DNA of 64,000 nucleotides from Natrinema salinisoli (GCF_020405205.1 NZ_CP084469.1:2604001-2668000), one strand, 5' to 3'; counted from the first letter of the stretch, positions 50,758 through 62,650 are shown. Translations and numbers: made by a program. The notes: generated by a model from the sequence alone, not told the origin.

Positions 50758-52999
50758 ACGAATGAGCAAGGTCTCGGTGACCGGTTCCAGGGGCGTCATG
50801 CCCACGGTCATCGAGACGGTTCACGAGCTCAGTCTGGTGCATCTCTCGGACTACGACGGCTCCTGGGAGGGGTTCGACAACGGCAACCCGATGGAGGGTG
50901 CCGATCGCGCCTCCGAGAAGCTGGTGACCGTTCGCGCCCTCGAGAGCACCCTCGAGCTGTCGGCCGACGAGGCCGAGCCGGGAACGCTCGATGACGACTG
51001 GGAAGACCGGCTCGAGGAGATCCGAACCCGTGTCAACGACCTCGACGACCGCCGCGGGGAGATCAACGACGAACTGCGGCAGGTCAACGAGAAGATCGAC
51101 CGCGTGGCTCCGTTCGCGGAGCTCGGCATCGACCTCGATCTGCTGTCGGGGTACGAGACGGTCGACGTGCTCGTCGGCGAGGGCCCCCTCGACGAGGTCG
51201 AGGCGGCCGTCGAAGCATCCGACGACGTTCGGGCCTTCGAGACGTTCACCGGTGGCGACGTCGTGGCCATCGTGGCCGCACCCGCCGAGGACGCCGACGA
51301 CGATCCGATCGACGACGCCCTGGTCGGCGTCGAGTTCACCCGCTACGAGGTGCCCGACACCGAACAGAGCCCGGAGGCGTACGTCGACGAACTCCAGAGC
51401 CGGCAGCAGGAACTCGAGTCCGAGATCGACGAGATCGACGCGGAGCTCGCGGAAATCAAGCAGACGGAAGCGAGCTTCCTCCTGCGCGTCGAAGAGGAGC
51501 TGACGATCGACGTCCAGCAGGCGGAAGCGCCGCTGCAGTTCGCGACGACCGAACACGCGTTCGTCGCGGAGGGCTGGATCCCGACCGCCGAGTACGACCG
51601 GCTCGTCGCCACGCTGCGCGACGCCGTCGGTGACAGCGTCGAGGTCGAAGAACTCGAGCGGGCGGACTACGACCGTCACGGGGCACACTCCCACACGGAA
51701 GACGTGCAGAAAGGGACGCCCGCGGCGGCCGACGAAGACGACGATGCGGCCGCGGATGCGGACGAGCAGAAACAGAAGGCCGTCACGGACGGTGGCTCGA
51801 CGGTGACGATGGACGACGAGCCGCCGGTGATCCAGGACAACCCGTCGATCAGCAAGCCGTTCGAGTTGCTGGTGCAGGCTGTCAGCCGACCGAAGTACAG
51901 CGAACTGGATCCGACGATCTTCCTGTTCCTGACGTTCCCGCTGTTCTTCGGGTTCATGATCGGTGACGTCGGATACGGCATCATCTACATGGCCATCGGG
52001 GCCTACATGGCGACCCAGGTCGACAGCGAGGCGATCGCCAGTCTCGGCGGTGTGGCCATCTGGGCTGGCCTGTTTACGACCATCTTCGGGTTCGTGTACG
52101 GTGAAATATTCGGCCTGCACGTCCTCGGAGAGATCGTCTGGCATGACATGCTGGACGTCGAGTTGCTCCCGCTGAACAAGGGACTCGAGCCGGCAGCTGC
52201 CGACTTCGCACTTGGCTGGATGGTGATTAGCGTGCTGGCCGGGATCGTCCACCTCAACATCGGATACATCCTGGACTTCTACGAGAATCTCAGCCACGGC
52301 GTCAAGGACGCCCTCTTCCACAGCGGGTCGTGGATCCTGATGATCAACGGGATCTGGATCTGGATCTTCTCGGCCCAGGCAGAGGGCTCGAAGCCGGACT
52401 TCCTGTTCACGACCTTCGCCAGCGACGGGCCGTTCCCGATCGGGTTCACCGGGTTCCCGATGTGGGAGCTATTCGCATTCCCTGAATGGATTCCGCTACT
52501 CGGCGGGTTCCCGTTGACGGCCCCGCTGCTCGTCTTCCTGATCGGGCTCGTTATGCTCGGAGTCAGCGAACCCGTCGAACTCGTCGAATCGCTCGACGTC
52601 GTCGTCAACGTCTTCTCGTACACCCGGATGGGCGCAGTGTTGCTTGCGAAGGCCGGCATGGCCTTCGTCGTCAACCTGCTGTTCTTCGGCGCGTACGAGG
52701 ACCCCGACGGCGAGTTCCACTTCCTTCGAACGCACGAGCCGAGCTACGTCGCCGAACACTACGGCGAGGGTGCAGAGGTCGTCTTCAGCGGTCTGATGCA
52801 CTCCGGCACTGCAGCCCTGGTCGGCGGACTTGTCATTCTCGTACTCGGACACATTGTCGTGTTAGCGCTTGGCGTGACAAGCGCCGGCTTACAGGCTGTG
52901 CGCCTCGAGTACGTCGAGTTCTTTAACAAGTTTTATGAAGGCGGTGGGGAGAACTACGAACCGTTCGGAACCGATCGAAAGCACACTGAGGACTACTAA
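50744..52999 (+). CDS. atpI: A-type ATP synthase subunit I (a-subunit equivalent)
   Basis: A 751-residue membrane subunit. The N-terminal cytoplasmic half (about 1-390) is coiled coil and acidic loops, containing a disordered Asp/Ala-rich linker (about 325-360). The C-terminal half has seven or eight helices; Arg628 in FSYTRMGAVLLAKAG is the conserved Arg of the ion half-channels. It carries ions to the K ring and holds the peripheral stalk. The start MLRPERMSKVSV is typical of haloarchaea. Confidence 0.95.
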   Translation: MLRPERMSKVSVTGSRGVMPTVIETVHELSLVHLSDYDGSWEGFDNGNPMEGADRASEKLVTVRALESTLELSADEAEPGTLDDDWEDRLEEIRTRVNDLDDRRGEINDELRQVNEKIDRVAPFAELGIDLDLLSGYETVDVLVGEGPLDEVEAAVEASDDVRAFETFTGGDVVAIVAAPAEDADDDPIDDALVGVEFTRYEVPDTEQSPEAYVDELQSRQQELESEIDEIDAELAEIKQTEASFLLRVEEELTIDVQQAEAPLQFATTEHAFVAEGWIPTAEYDRLVATLRDAVGDSVEVEELERADYDRHGAHSHTEDVQKGTPAAADEDDDAAADADEQKQKAVTDGGSTVTMDDEPPVIQDNPSISKPFELLVQAVSRPKYSELDPTIFLFLTFPLFFGFMIGDVGYGIIYMAIGAYMATQVDSEAIASLGGVAIWAGLFTTIFGFVYGEIFGLHVLGEIVWHDMLDVELLPLNKGLEPAAADFALGWMVISVLAGIVHLNIGYILDFYENLSHGVKDALFHSGSWILMINGIWIWIFSAQAEGSKPDFLFTTFASDGPFPIGFTGFPMWELFAFPEWIPLLGGFPLTAPLLVFLIGLVMLGVSEPVELVESLDVVVNVFSYTRMGAVLLAKAGMAFVVNLLFFGAYEDPDGEFHFLRTHEPSYVAEHYGEGAEVVFSGLMHSGTAALVGGLVILVLGHIVVLALGVTSAGLQAVRLEYVEFFNKFYEGGGENYEPFGTDRKHTEDY

Positions 53000-53001
53000 C
53001 A

Positions 53002-53259
53002 ATGAGTGGACTTGAACTTGCGGCGGATGTTGCACTGCAAACAGAACAGGCGGCCGGTCCGACCCTCGAGAACGCGGGCGCAGCGGCGATCGCTGTCGGC
53101 CTCGCGGCGCTCGCAGCAGGCTATGCCGAGCGCGGTATCGGCGCAGCGGCAGTCGGCGCGATCGCCGAAGACGACGACATGTTCGTTCCGGGCCTGATCA
53201 TGACCGTCCTCCCAGAGACGCTCGTGATCCTCGCTCTGGTCGTCGTCTTCATCGTATAA
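53002..53259 (+). CDS. atpK: A-type ATP synthase subunit K (proteolipid, c-ring)
   Basis: An 85-residue proteolipid with a short N-terminal extension and two helices (about 26-43 and 62-84). The ion-binding carboxylate is Glu72 in VLPETLVIL. One hairpin per subunit is the simple form, unlike the fused hairpins of some methanogens. It starts 2 nt after the subunit I stop. Confidence 0.94.
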   Translation: MSGLELAADVALQTEQAAGPTLENAGAAAIAVGLAALAAGYAERGIGAAAVGAIAEDDDMFVPGLIMTVLPETLVILALVVVFIV

Positions 53260-53281
53260 ACGCACCCCCTTTCTCTCACCA

Positions 53282-53863
53282 ATGAGTTTGGACACAGTCG
53301 TAGAAGACATTCGAGAAGAAGCCCACGCGCGTGCGGAGGACATCCGCTCAGAGGGCGAGACGCGCGCCGAGGAGATCGAATCGGCAGCGGAGGACGACGC
53401 CGAAGAGATCCTCGCCGACGCGGAGGCCGAGGTCGAGCGCGAAATCGACCAGCTCCGCGAACAGCGCCTCTCCAGTGCGAAGCTGGAGGCGAAACAACAG
53501 CGCCTGGAGGCCCGCCGCGACGTGCTCGGGGAGGTCCGGGAGGCCGTCGAGGACGAGCTCGCCGCCCTCGAGGGGGACACCCGCGAGGAACTCACGCGAG
53601 ACCTGCTCGAAGCCGCGAGCGACGAGTTCGACGAGGGCGACGACGTCTCCGTCTACGGTCGGAGCGACGACCAGGAGCTGCTCGAGTCGATCCTCGAGGA
53701 CTACGACGGCTACGAGTACGCGGGCGAGTTCGACTGCCTCGGCGGCGTCGTCGTCGAGAGCGAGCAGTCTCGCGTTCGAGTCAACAACACGTTCGACTCG
53801 GTGCTCGAGGACGTATGGGAAGACAACCTTCAGGCGATCAGCAACCGACTCTTCGAGCAATGA
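53282..53863 (+). CDS. atpE: A-type ATP synthase subunit E
   Basis: A 193-residue peripheral-stalk subunit. The N-terminal half (1-100) is a charged coiled coil that pairs with subunit H; the C-terminal half is globular and includes YEYAGEFDCLGGVVVESEQSRVRVNNTFDSVLEDVWE, the conserved part that binds the A1 head. The stop overlaps the subunit C start by 4 nt (ATGA). Confidence 0.94.
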   Translation: MSLDTVVEDIREEAHARAEDIRSEGETRAEEIESAAEDDAEEILADAEAEVEREIDQLREQRLSSAKLEAKQQRLEARRDVLGEVREAVEDELAALEGDTREELTRDLLEAASDEFDEGDDVSVYGRSDDQELLESILEDYDGYEYAGEFDCLGGVVVESEQSRVRVNNTFDSVLEDVWEDNLQAISNRLFEQ

Positions 53864-54912
53864 GCGCAGGTGCCTCGAATCCGGAATACGTGAACGCTCG
53901 CGTACGGTCGCGCCGAGCCTCGCTGTTCTCGGACGAAGACTACCGCAAGCTGATCCGGATGGGGCCGAGCGAGATCGCGCGGTTCATGGAGGAGACGGAG
54001 TACGAACGCGAGATCAACGAGCTCGGTACGCGGTTTTCAGGCGTCGACCTGATCGAATACGCCCTGAACCGCAACCTCGCGAAGCACTTCGACGACCTGC
54101 TGGAGTGGTCGCAGGGACGACTCTACGACCTGATCGCTCGCTACCTGCGGAAGTTCGACGTCTGGAACCTGAAGACGATCATCCGCGGGATCTACACCGA
54201 CACCGACCCCGAGGATATCCAGACCGACCTCATCCGTGCCGGCGAACTCGAGGAGCGGACGATCGACCGGCTGCTCGAGGCCGACACGATCGAGGACGTC
54301 GTCGAGATGCTGTACAACACGAGCTACTACGAGTCGCTGACGGTCGCCTACGAGGAGTTCGAGGAGACCGGCGCGCTCGTTCCCCTCGAGAACGCCCTCG
54401 ATCGGGAGTTCTACGAGAACCTGCTCGCGGACCTCGGCCGGCCTCAGGAAGGGCCCGAAGCGAAGTACGTCGAGTTCCTCGAGGCGGAGATCGACTTCCG
54501 GAACGCCCGGAACGCGTTGCGACTCGCACGCAGCGGTGCCGACCTCGATCCGGCGACCTACTACATCGACGGCGGCGTCCTGTTCGACGCGTCCGATCTC
54601 AACCGGCTCGTCGGTGACTACGACGCGCTCGTCGATCACATCGCCGATAGCAGGCGGTACGGCGACCGACTCTCGACTGCGCTCGGTCGGCTGCGCGATG
54701 CTGACAGCCTTATCCAGTTCGAGCACGCACTAGACGCTGCGTTGCTCGAGTACGCCGACACGCTCTCGAGCATCTATCCGGCCTCGGTCTCGGCCGTCCT
54801 TTCGTACATCCTCGCGAAAGAGCGCGAGGTCGAGAACATCCGTGCCATCGCGCGCGGTCGCGAGGTCGGACTCGCAGAGAACGAGATCGAAGAGGAGCTG
54901 GTGATCCTATGA
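53860..54912 (+). CDS. atpC: A-type ATP synthase subunit C
   Basis: A 350-residue mostly helical subunit of the central stalk, the socket between the K ring and D/F. NPEYVNARVRSRRASLFSDEDYRKL at the N-terminus and AYVLAKEREVENIRAI-like SYILAKEREVENIRAIARG at the C-terminus are family signatures. The ATG at 53860 overlaps the subunit E stop; the end overlaps the subunit F start by 4 nt. Confidence 0.94.
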   Translation: MSAGASNPEYVNARVRSRRASLFSDEDYRKLIRMGPSEIARFMEETEYEREINELGTRFSGVDLIEYALNRNLAKHFDDLLEWSQGRLYDLIARYLRKFDVWNLKTIIRGIYTDTDPEDIQTDLIRAGELEERTIDRLLEADTIEDVVEMLYNTSYYESLTVAYEEFEETGALVPLENALDREFYENLLADLGRPQEGPEAKYVEFLEAEIDFRNARNALRLARSGADLDPATYYIDGGVLFDASDLNRLVGDYDALVDHIADSRRYGDRLSTALGRLRDADSLIQFEHALDAALLEYADTLSSIYPASVSAVLSYILAKEREVENIRAIARGREVGLAENEIEEELVIL

Positions 54913-55241
54913 GCCAGGAAATCGCAGTCGTCGGCAGTCCGGAGTTTACCACCGGCTTTCGCCTCGCTGGCGTCCGTCGGTTCGAGAACGTCCCGGACGA
55001 CGAGAAAGACGACCGACTGGACGACGCTGCAACGGCGGCCCTCGAGGACGAGGGCGTCGGGATCGTCGTCATGCACGACGAGGACCTCGAGCACCTGTCG
55101 CGAAACGTTCGCCAGGAAGTCGAGACGAGCGTCGAGCCGGTCGTCGTCACGATCGGCAGCGGAACCGGTGGCGGCGGGCTGCGCGACCAGATCAAACGCG
55201 CGATCGGGATCGACCTGATGGACGAGGACGAAGACAGCTAA
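54909..55241 (+). CDS. atpF: A-type ATP synthase subunit F
   Basis: A 110-residue central-stalk subunit with a Rossmann-like fold. It begins IAVVGSPEFTTGFRLAGVR, typical of the family, and has VGIVVMHDEDLEHL. It ends with the helix DQIKRAIGIDL. It binds subunit D and contributes to regulation of ATP hydrolysis. The gap to subunit A is 3 nt. Confidence 0.94.
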   Translation: MSQEIAVVGSPEFTTGFRLAGVRRFENVPDDEKDDRLDDAATAALEDEGVGIVVMHDEDLEHLSRNVRQEVETSVEPVVVTIGSGTGGGGLRDQIKRAIGIDLMDEDEDS

Positions 55242-55244
55242 ACT

Positions 55245-57008
<1,764 letters not shown>

Positions 57009-57010
57009 CA

Positions 57011-58426
57011 ATGAAAGAGTACCAGACTATCACGGAAATCAGCGGTCCGCTGGTGTTCGCCGAGGTCGACGAGCCGGTCGGCTACGACGAGATCGTCGAG
57101 ATCGAGACCGAGGACGGGCGAACGCTGCGCGGCCAGGTGCTGGAATCGAGCGAGGGTATCGTCTCGATCCAGGTGTTCGAGGGTACGGGCGGGATCGACC
57201 GCAACGCCTCCGTTCGCTTCCTGGGCGAGACGATGAAGATGCCCGTCACCGAGGATCTGCTCGGGCGGGTGCTCGACGGCTCCGGGAACCCGATCGACGG
57301 CGGCCCGGAGATCGTTCCGGACGATCGACAGGATATCGTCGGCAAAGCGATCAACCCCTACTCGCGTGAGTACCCCGAGGAGTTCATCCAGACCGGCGTC
57401 TCCGCCATCGACGGCATGAACACGCTGGTTCGGGGCCAGAAGCTCCCGATCTTCTCCGGGTCGGGGCTCCCCCACAACGAACTCGCGCTCCAGATCGCCC
57501 GTCAGGCGACGGTGCCGGAGGAAGACGAGGAGGGCGAGGGGTCGGAGTTCGCAGTCATCTTCGGCGCGATGGGAATCACGGCCGAAGAGGCGAACGAGTT
57601 CATGGACGACTTCGAACGCACGGGCGCGCTCGAGCGCTCGGTCGTCTTCATGAACCTCGCGGACGACCCCGCAGTCGAGCGGCAGGTCACCCCACGACTC
57701 GCGCTCACCACGGCCGAGTACCTGGCCTTCGAGAAGGACTACCACGTGCTGGTCATCCTGACGGACATGACCAACTACTGTGAGGCGCTGCGCGAGATCG
57801 GTGCCGCACGCGAGGAGGTCCCGGGCCGCCGTGGCTACCCCGGCTACATGTACACCGACCTGGCACAGCTCTACGAGCGTGCCGGTCGTATCGAGGGCAA
57901 GGAGGGATCGGTCACGCAGATTCCGATCCTGACCATGCCCGGCGACGACGACACGCACCCGATTCCGGACCTGACCGGGTACATTACCGAGGGTCAGATC
58001 ATGATGGATCGGGACCTCAACAGTCAGGGGATCGAGCCGCCGGTCAACGTCCTCCCCAGCCTCTCCCGGCTGATGGACGACGGGATCGGCGAGGGCCTGA
58101 CCCGCGAAGACCACGGCGACGTCTCCGACCAGATGTACGCCGCCTACGCGGAGGGTGAGGACCTGCGCGACCTCGTGAACATCGTCGGTCGCGAAGCGCT
58201 CTCCGAGCGGGACAACAAGTTCCTCGACTTCGCCGACCGCTTCGAGGAAGAGTTCGTCCAGCAGGGGTACGATACCAACCGCTCGATCGACGAGACGCTC
58301 GAGATCGGCTGGGACCTGCTGTCGGACCTGCCGAAGGAGGCGCTCAACCGCATCGACGAGGAGCTCATCGCAGAGCACTACCGCGAGGACGAGTCCGAAG
58401 CCGCCGAAGTCACGGCCGACGACTGA
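57011..58426 (+). CDS. atpB: A-type ATP synthase subunit B
   Basis: A 471-residue non-catalytic nucleotide-binding subunit. The family start [18 protein letters not shown] fixes the ATG at 57011, 2 nt after the subunit A stop. The P-loop is degenerate ([18 protein letters not shown]), as expected for [26 protein letters not shown] near residue 345 is conserved. It alternates with A in the hexameric head. Confidence 0.97.
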   Translation: MKEYQTITEISGPLVFAEVDEPVGYDEIVEIETEDGRTLRGQVLESSEGIVSIQVFEGTGGIDRNASVRFLGETMKMPVTEDLLGRVLDGSGNPIDGGPEIVPDDRQDIVGKAINPYSREYPEEFIQTGVSAIDGMNTLVRGQKLPIFSGSGLPHNELALQIARQATVPEEDEEGEGSEFAVIFGAMGITAEEANEFMDDFERTGALERSVVFMNLADDPAVERQVTPRLALTTAEYLAFEKDYHVLVILTDMTNYCEALREIGAAREEVPGRRGYPGYMYTDLAQLYERAGRIEGKEGSVTQIPILTMPGDDDTHPIPDLTGYITEGQIMMDRDLNSQGIEPPVNVLPSLSRLMDDGIGEGLTREDHGDVSDQMYAAYAEGEDLRDLVNIVGREALSERDNKFLDFADRFEEEFVQQGYDTNRSIDETLEIGWDLLSDLPKEALNRIDEELIAEHYREDESEAAEVTADD

Positions 58427-58598
58427 TCCGAGCGATCAGTTTCGGCTGCCGCGCCTTTCTCCGATGGAGTAACGGCCAGTGCCCCGCCTCTCGTGTCACG
58501 TCGGCGTGCCGTCTCCGACTAGCGAATCACGCCGAGAACTGTCAGTGAGTGCGACCAATCGAAACTACCGTATGGATCGCCAATGAACCATGGTATGC

Positions 58599-60212
58599 AT
58601 GCACAAACCACTTCTCGTGCCGGAGTTCTTGGACCGGGCGCGAACGCACTACGGCGACGACGAGGCGGTCGTCGCCACGACGGGGGAACGATTCACGTAC
58701 GACGAACTCGGCGAGCGGGCCGACCGGTTTTCCGCGGCGTTGCAGGAACGGGGGGTCGAAAAAGGGGATCGGGTCGCCGTCCTCGACCCGAACACGCACT
58801 ATCACCTCGAGGCGGCCTACGGAATCATGCAACTGGGTGCGGTCCACACGCCGCTGAACTACCGGCTCACGCCCGACGACTTCGAGTACATCCTGTCGGA
58901 CGCAGGCGTCGACGCGATCTACGCCGACTACGACTTCGCCGACAGGATCGAGGAAATCCGCGACGAGGTGCCGACGGAGACGTTCATCACGAACGATCCC
59001 ACCGAAGTGGACGGTGACTGGGAGAGTTTCGACGCGGTGCTCGAGGACGCGGGCACCGAGTACGACCGCCCCGAGATGGCCGAGGACGAGATCATCACGA
59101 TCAACTACACGTCGGGAACGACGGGCGATCCGAAGGGGGTCTGTCGCACTCACCGCTGCGAGACGATTCACGCCTACTTGTTGGTCGGTCATCAGGAGAT
59201 CACCGACGACGACGTCTACCTGTGGACCTTGCCGATGTTCCACGCGAACGGCTGGGGCCACATCTTCGCGGTGACGGGGATCGGCGCGAAACACGTCTGT
59301 ACGCGCGGGGTCGACGCCGCGGACATCTTCGAGGCCGTGCGGTCGGAGGACGTCTCCTACATGTGCGGCGCGCCGACGGTGTTGAACATGCTCACCGAGT
59401 ATTATGACGAAAACGAGCCGGAAACGACCGGCGAGGCCGACGTTCGACTCGCGACCGCGGGCAGCGCGCCGCCGGAGGCGACGATCCGGACCGTCGAGGA
59501 CGAGTTCGGCTGGTACCTGAAACACGTCTACGGCGCGACCGAGACCGGGCCGCTGATCACGACCTCCGACGCCCGCCGACACTTCGAGGACAGCAGCGAC
59601 GACCGGTTCCGGATCAAGAAACGCCAGGGGCTGGCCTATCTGGGGACCGAAATCCGCGTCGTCGACGAGGACGGCGAGGACGTCCCCCGGGACGACGAGA
59701 CGCTCGGCGAGGTGGTCGTCCGGGGCAACCAGATCATGGAGAAGTACTGGGAGAAACCCGAGGCGACGGAAGAGGCCTTCAACGACCGAATCGAAGGCTA
59801 CTACCACACCGGCGACCTCGCGACGGTCGACGAGAACGGAATGATCGCCATTCAGGACCGCAAGAAGGACATCATCATCTCCGGCGGCGAGAACATCTCG
59901 AGCATCGAACTCGAGGACACCCTCTTCGACCACCCCGAAGTCTCTGACGTGGCGGTGATCCCGTCCCCGAGCGACGAGTGGGGCGAGACGCCGAAGGCGT
60001 TCGTCGTCCCCGCGAGCGGCGATCCCGACGATCCCGGCGTGACGGAAGGTGACCTCGAGGCATTCACCCGCGAGAACCTCGCGGGGTACAAGACCGTCCA
60101 CCGGGTCGAGTTCGTCGAGGAACTGCCGACGACGGCGACGGGGAAGGTCCAGAAGTACGAACTCCGCCAGGAGGAGTGGGGCGAGGAGGATCGAATGGTC
60201 GGGGAGGGGTGA
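58599..60212 (+). CDS. AMP-forming acyl-CoA synthetase family enzyme
   Basis: A 537-residue ANL-superfamily enzyme. The ATP-binding P-loop is NYTSGTTGDPKGVCRTHR; YGATETGP, GYYHTGDLATVDENG and DRKKDIIISGGENISSIELE are the further core motifs; Lys in TATGKVQKYELR is the catalytic lysine of the C-terminal domain. It activates a carboxylic acid through the acyl-adenylate; the type of acid is not clear. It lies between atpB and the lone subunit D gene on the same strand, with its own promoter region (163-nt gap). The start at 58599 is preferred; an ATG at 58590 is possible. Confidence 0.92.
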   Translation: MHKPLLVPEFLDRARTHYGDDEAVVATTGERFTYDELGERADRFSAALQERGVEKGDRVAVLDPNTHYHLEAAYGIMQLGAVHTPLNYRLTPDDFEYILSDAGVDAIYADYDFADRIEEIRDEVPTETFITNDPTEVDGDWESFDAVLEDAGTEYDRPEMAEDEIITINYTSGTTGDPKGVCRTHRCETIHAYLLVGHQEITDDDVYLWTLPMFHANGWGHIFAVTGIGAKHVCTRGVDAADIFEAVRSEDVSYMCGAPTVLNMLTEYYDENEPETTGEADVRLATAGSAPPEATIRTVEDEFGWYLKHVYGATETGPLITTSDARRHFEDSSDDRFRIKKRQGLAYLGTEIRVVDEDGEDVPRDDETLGEVVVRGNQIMEKYWEKPEATEEAFNDRIEGYYHTGDLATVDENGMIAIQDRKKDIIISGGENISSIELEDTLFDHPEVSDVAVIPSPSDEWGETPKAFVVPASGDPDDPGVTEGDLEAFTRENLAGYKTVHRVEFVEELPTTATGKVQKYELRQEEWGEEDRMVGEG

Positions 60213-60239
60213 GTTAGCGGGCTCCAGTCCGATCGAGCG

Positions 60240-60548
60240 TCAGGCGCGTCGATTTCCCCATCCGTCGTCGCGCTCGTCGCGATCGAAGCCCGTCTCCCAG
60301 TCGCCCTCCTCTCGATCAGTCTCCGCGCGGTGATCGCGACGGCCGTCCGTCGTGCGGTCGTCACCGGTGGAACTCCGGTCCGCATCAGTCGGCGAGCGCG
60401 ACGTATCGCGACCGCCGCGTTCTTTCGCGATCCGTTCCGCCTCCGCGCGGTCGACTACGGTCGGGTTCGACGTTTCCTGACTGATCGCCAGCCAGAGGAT
60501 CAGCGGAATCCCGAGCGAGATCAGTACGGCGAGAACGGCGACTGCCAT
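60240..60548 (-). CDS. Small membrane-anchored protein with charged tail
   Basis: A 102-residue protein. One N-terminal hydrophobic helix (about 2-22, AVLAVLISLGIPLILWLAI) is followed by a polar, disordered tail rich in Asp, Arg, Glu and Thr. The topology fits a signal anchor with the tail outside or a single-span membrane protein. Function unknown. It is divergent from the zinc-ribbon gene across a perfect inverted repeat. Confidence 0.65.
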   Translation of the reverse strand: MAVAVLAVLISLGIPLILWLAISQETSNPTVVDRAEAERIAKERGGRDTSRSPTDADRSSTGDDRTTDGRRDHRAETDREEGDWETGFDRDERDDGWGNRRA

Positions 60549-60582
60549 GACTCGTCGATCACTCGAGTCGCAGGACACAAAA

Positions 60583-60604
60583 GTTTTTGTCACCTAACAA
60601 AAAC
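60583..60604. promoter_or_regulatory. Perfect inverted repeat between divergent genes
   Basis: GTTTTTGT (60583-60590) and ACAAAAAC (60597-60604) are perfect 8-bp arms with a 6-nt centre. They are the most AT-rich part of the 64-nt gap between divergent starts at 60548 and 60613, and the left arm is at the TATA position for the right gene. A shared operator or a bidirectional promoter are both possible. Confidence 0.5.
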
Positions 60605-60612
60605 GCTGGAAT

Positions 60613-60816
60613 ATGAACGGCGACGATCGCGGCTGTCCGAAGTGCGACCATACGGAGACGGAGATCGACGAGATTTCGACGACCGGTGGCGGCCTCTCGA
60701 AGATGTTCGATATTCAGAATCGGAGCTTCATGGTTGTGAGTTGTACGAACTGCGGCTACTCGGAGCTCTACAAAGGCCAGTCGTCGGGCGACATGATCGA
60801 TCTGTTCCTCGGCTAG
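60613..60816 (+). CDS. Small zinc-ribbon protein (YpzJ/COG3478 type)
   Basis: A 67-residue protein with CPKC at residues 8-11 and CTNC at 44-47, forming one zinc ribbon; GLSKMFDIQNRSFMVVSC between them and GYSELYK after them are conserved in the family, called nucleic-acid-binding Zn-ribbon or YpzJ-like. Its exact function is unknown. It is followed by atpD on the same strand (104-nt gap). Confidence 0.85.
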   Translation: MNGDDRGCPKCDHTETEIDEISTTGGGLSKMFDIQNRSFMVVSCTNCGYSELYKGQSSGDMIDLFLG

Positions 60817-60920
60817 GATGGGACGCCTCGACCGGAGGCGGCAATTCGCCTCGGAACGGGCGCGGCGGTGCGGAGAAACTGTAAACAGTTATCCGACTGG
60901 GGGCGCTAGCCCCCCACAAG

Positions 60921-61667
60921 ATGGCCAACGACGTCAAGCCCACGCGCAAGAACTTGATGGCGATCGAGGATCGCATCGAGCTCTCCGAGCGGGGGCACGG
61001 CACGCTCGAGAAGAAACGCGACGGGCTGATCATGGAATTCATGGACATCCTGGACAAGGCCCAGGACGTCCGCGGCGACCTCGCACAGGACTACGAGGAC
61101 GCCCAGAAGAAGATCAACATGGCCCGTGCGATGGAAGGCGACGTCGCGGTTCGCGGTGCCGCAGCGGCGCTGCAGGAACACCCCGAGATCACCACCGAGT
61201 CCAAGAACATCATGGGCGTCGTCGTTCCCCAGATCGAGTCCTCGCGGGTCTCCAAGAGCCTCGATCAGCGCGGCTACGGCATCATGGGCACCTCCGCCCG
61301 CATCGACGAGGCCGCCGAGGCCTACGAGGACCTCCTCGAGAGCATCATCCTCGCCGCCGAGGTCGAAACGGCGATGAAGAAGATGCTCCGTGAGATCGAG
61401 ACGACCAAGCGACGCGTCAACGCCCTCGAGTTCAAGCTCCTGCCGGAACTGTACGACAACCAGGAGTACATCGAGCAGAAACTCGAGGAGCAGGAACGCG
61501 AGGAGACGTTCCGTCTGAAGAAGATCAAGGACAAGAAGGAAGCCGAAGAGAAGGCCGAGCGGGAGGCCGAAGCGGAAGCCGAGGCCGAAGAAGCGGAAGC
61601 GAAAGAGGAGGAACTCGACGAGGTACAGCCGGACACGGCGGCTCAGTCACCCACGGCGAACCAGTAG
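60921..61667 (+). CDS. atpD: A-type ATP synthase subunit D
   Basis: A 248-residue central-stalk coiled-coil subunit. [31 protein letters not shown] at the N-terminus and [18 protein letters not shown] are the family signatures. The last 50 residues are Glu/Ala/Lys-rich and make it longer than most D subunits, which are about 210 residues. It is separated from atpB by about 2.5 kb with three foreign genes, so it must use its own promoter. Confidence 0.95.
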   Translation: MANDVKPTRKNLMAIEDRIELSERGHGTLEKKRDGLIMEFMDILDKAQDVRGDLAQDYEDAQKKINMARAMEGDVAVRGAAAALQEHPEITTESKNIMGVVVPQIESSRVSKSLDQRGYGIMGTSARIDEAAEAYEDLLESIILAAEVETAMKKMLREIETTKRRVNALEFKLLPELYDNQEYIEQKLEEQEREETFRLKKIKDKKEAEEKAEREAEAEAEAEEAEAKEEELDEVQPDTAAQSPTANQ

Positions 61668-61726
61668 GGACACTGACCACGTCGCGCCCTCGATCGGCCG
61701 GATATCCACTCACGTTCTCGATTCCG

Positions 61727-62122
61727 ATGGTCTGTTCCGAATGTAACTCGGCGACGATTTCGGTTTCCGTCCCGGAGAAATATCGCACACACGCACCGTC
61801 CGAGGCCGCCGTCGTCTCGTTCTGTTCGCACTGTCTGACCCTCGAGCCGGCGTCATCCGAGGACGCAACTGATCCCGATTTCTCACGAGTTAGCGACGCC
61901 TTTCCCACCAACCCCGAGCGTGCGATCCCGCTCGCGCTCGCGATCGGGCTGTGTTCGTCGCTCGCGACGAACCGCTCCGCGATCGAGTCACTGCTCGAGG
62001 CGGTCGAACGGGCCGGTGCCGATCCCCTGCTGGTGCTCGATCGGCTCGGTTCAGATCCGTCGGTCGAGCCGGCGCTCGACCTCGAGCGGCGGCGACACCA
62101 GCTCGAGCAGCTGCTCTACTGA
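61727..62122 (+). CDS. DUF6276 family protein
   Basis: A 131-residue haloarchaeal protein of the family recalled as DUF6276. An N-terminal zinc ribbon has CSEC at 3-6 and CSHC at 33-36, and the C-terminal half is helical with RAIPLALAIGLCSSLATNRSAIESLLEAVERAGADPLLVLDRL. The function is unknown. It follows atpD by 59 nt and may be cotranscribed. Confidence 0.85.
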   Translation: MVCSECNSATISVSVPEKYRTHAPSEAAVVSFCSHCLTLEPASSEDATDPDFSRVSDAFPTNPERAIPLALAIGLCSSLATNRSAIESLLEAVERAGADPLLVLDRLGSDPSVEPALDLERRRHQLEQLLY

Positions 62123-62251
62123 CGATACCGTCTTCGGTCCTCAATGTCACCACTCCGGGACGGGCATCGTCTGTTCGTCAAAACGGAGCTGTATCGATCC
62201 CAGCGGTTGGGACGAGACGATCGAACAGGGGAGTCCGAGAGCGGTACTCGG

Positions 62252-62650
62252 CTACTTTCCGGTCGGCCGCACGTTGTTGCTGATCGCCTGTTTCACTTGC
62301 AGGGCCGCACTCGCGGCCAGCCCGCGAGCGACCTCGTCGCGTTCGTCGGCGGTGATGACCTCCTCGGCGGCCGCCGCCTCCTCGAGGTCCGGCGTGAAAC
62401 CGGCGCTGACGGCGTGGCCGACGGGCGGCCGGACCGCGACGGTGACCTCCGGGCCGGTCATGCCGTTCGAGACGTCGGCGTCGACGACGTATTCGTTCGG
62501 GAGGAACTCGCGGGTACGGGCGGCGATTCGCGAGACGTCGCGGTGGAGCAGTCGTTTCTGCGCACTCGAGAGGTCAGGAACGTCCGCCGCTGCACGTTGC
62601 CCAGCACCAGTCTCGCCCGGTAGCCCTGCGTACGGCGTATTTCCGTTCAT
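62252..62650 (-). CDS. DUF5811 family protein
   Basis: A 132-residue conserved haloarchaeal protein recalled as DUF5811. It starts MNGNTPYAGLPG and contains LLHRDVSRIAARTREFLPNEYVVDADVS and PEVTVAVRPPVGHAVSAGFTPD, a mixed alpha/beta pattern, ending with an Ala-rich helix. No catalytic motif or membrane helix is visible. The role is unknown. It lies 54 nt downstream of the arginine decarboxylase gene on the same strand and may share its transcript. Confidence 0.85.
   Translation of the reverse strand: MNGNTPYAGLPGETGAGQRAAADVPDLSSAQKRLLHRDVSRIAARTREFLPNEYVVDADVSNGMTGPEVTVAVRPPVGHAVSAGFTPDLEEAAAAEEVITADERDEVARGLAASAALQVKQAISNNVRPTGK

Noticed and set aside
50453-52321. 622-codon open frame antisense to atpI
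   Set aside because: Covered by an unmistakable ATP synthase subunit on the plus strand; long antisense frames are expected from haloarchaeal codon use.
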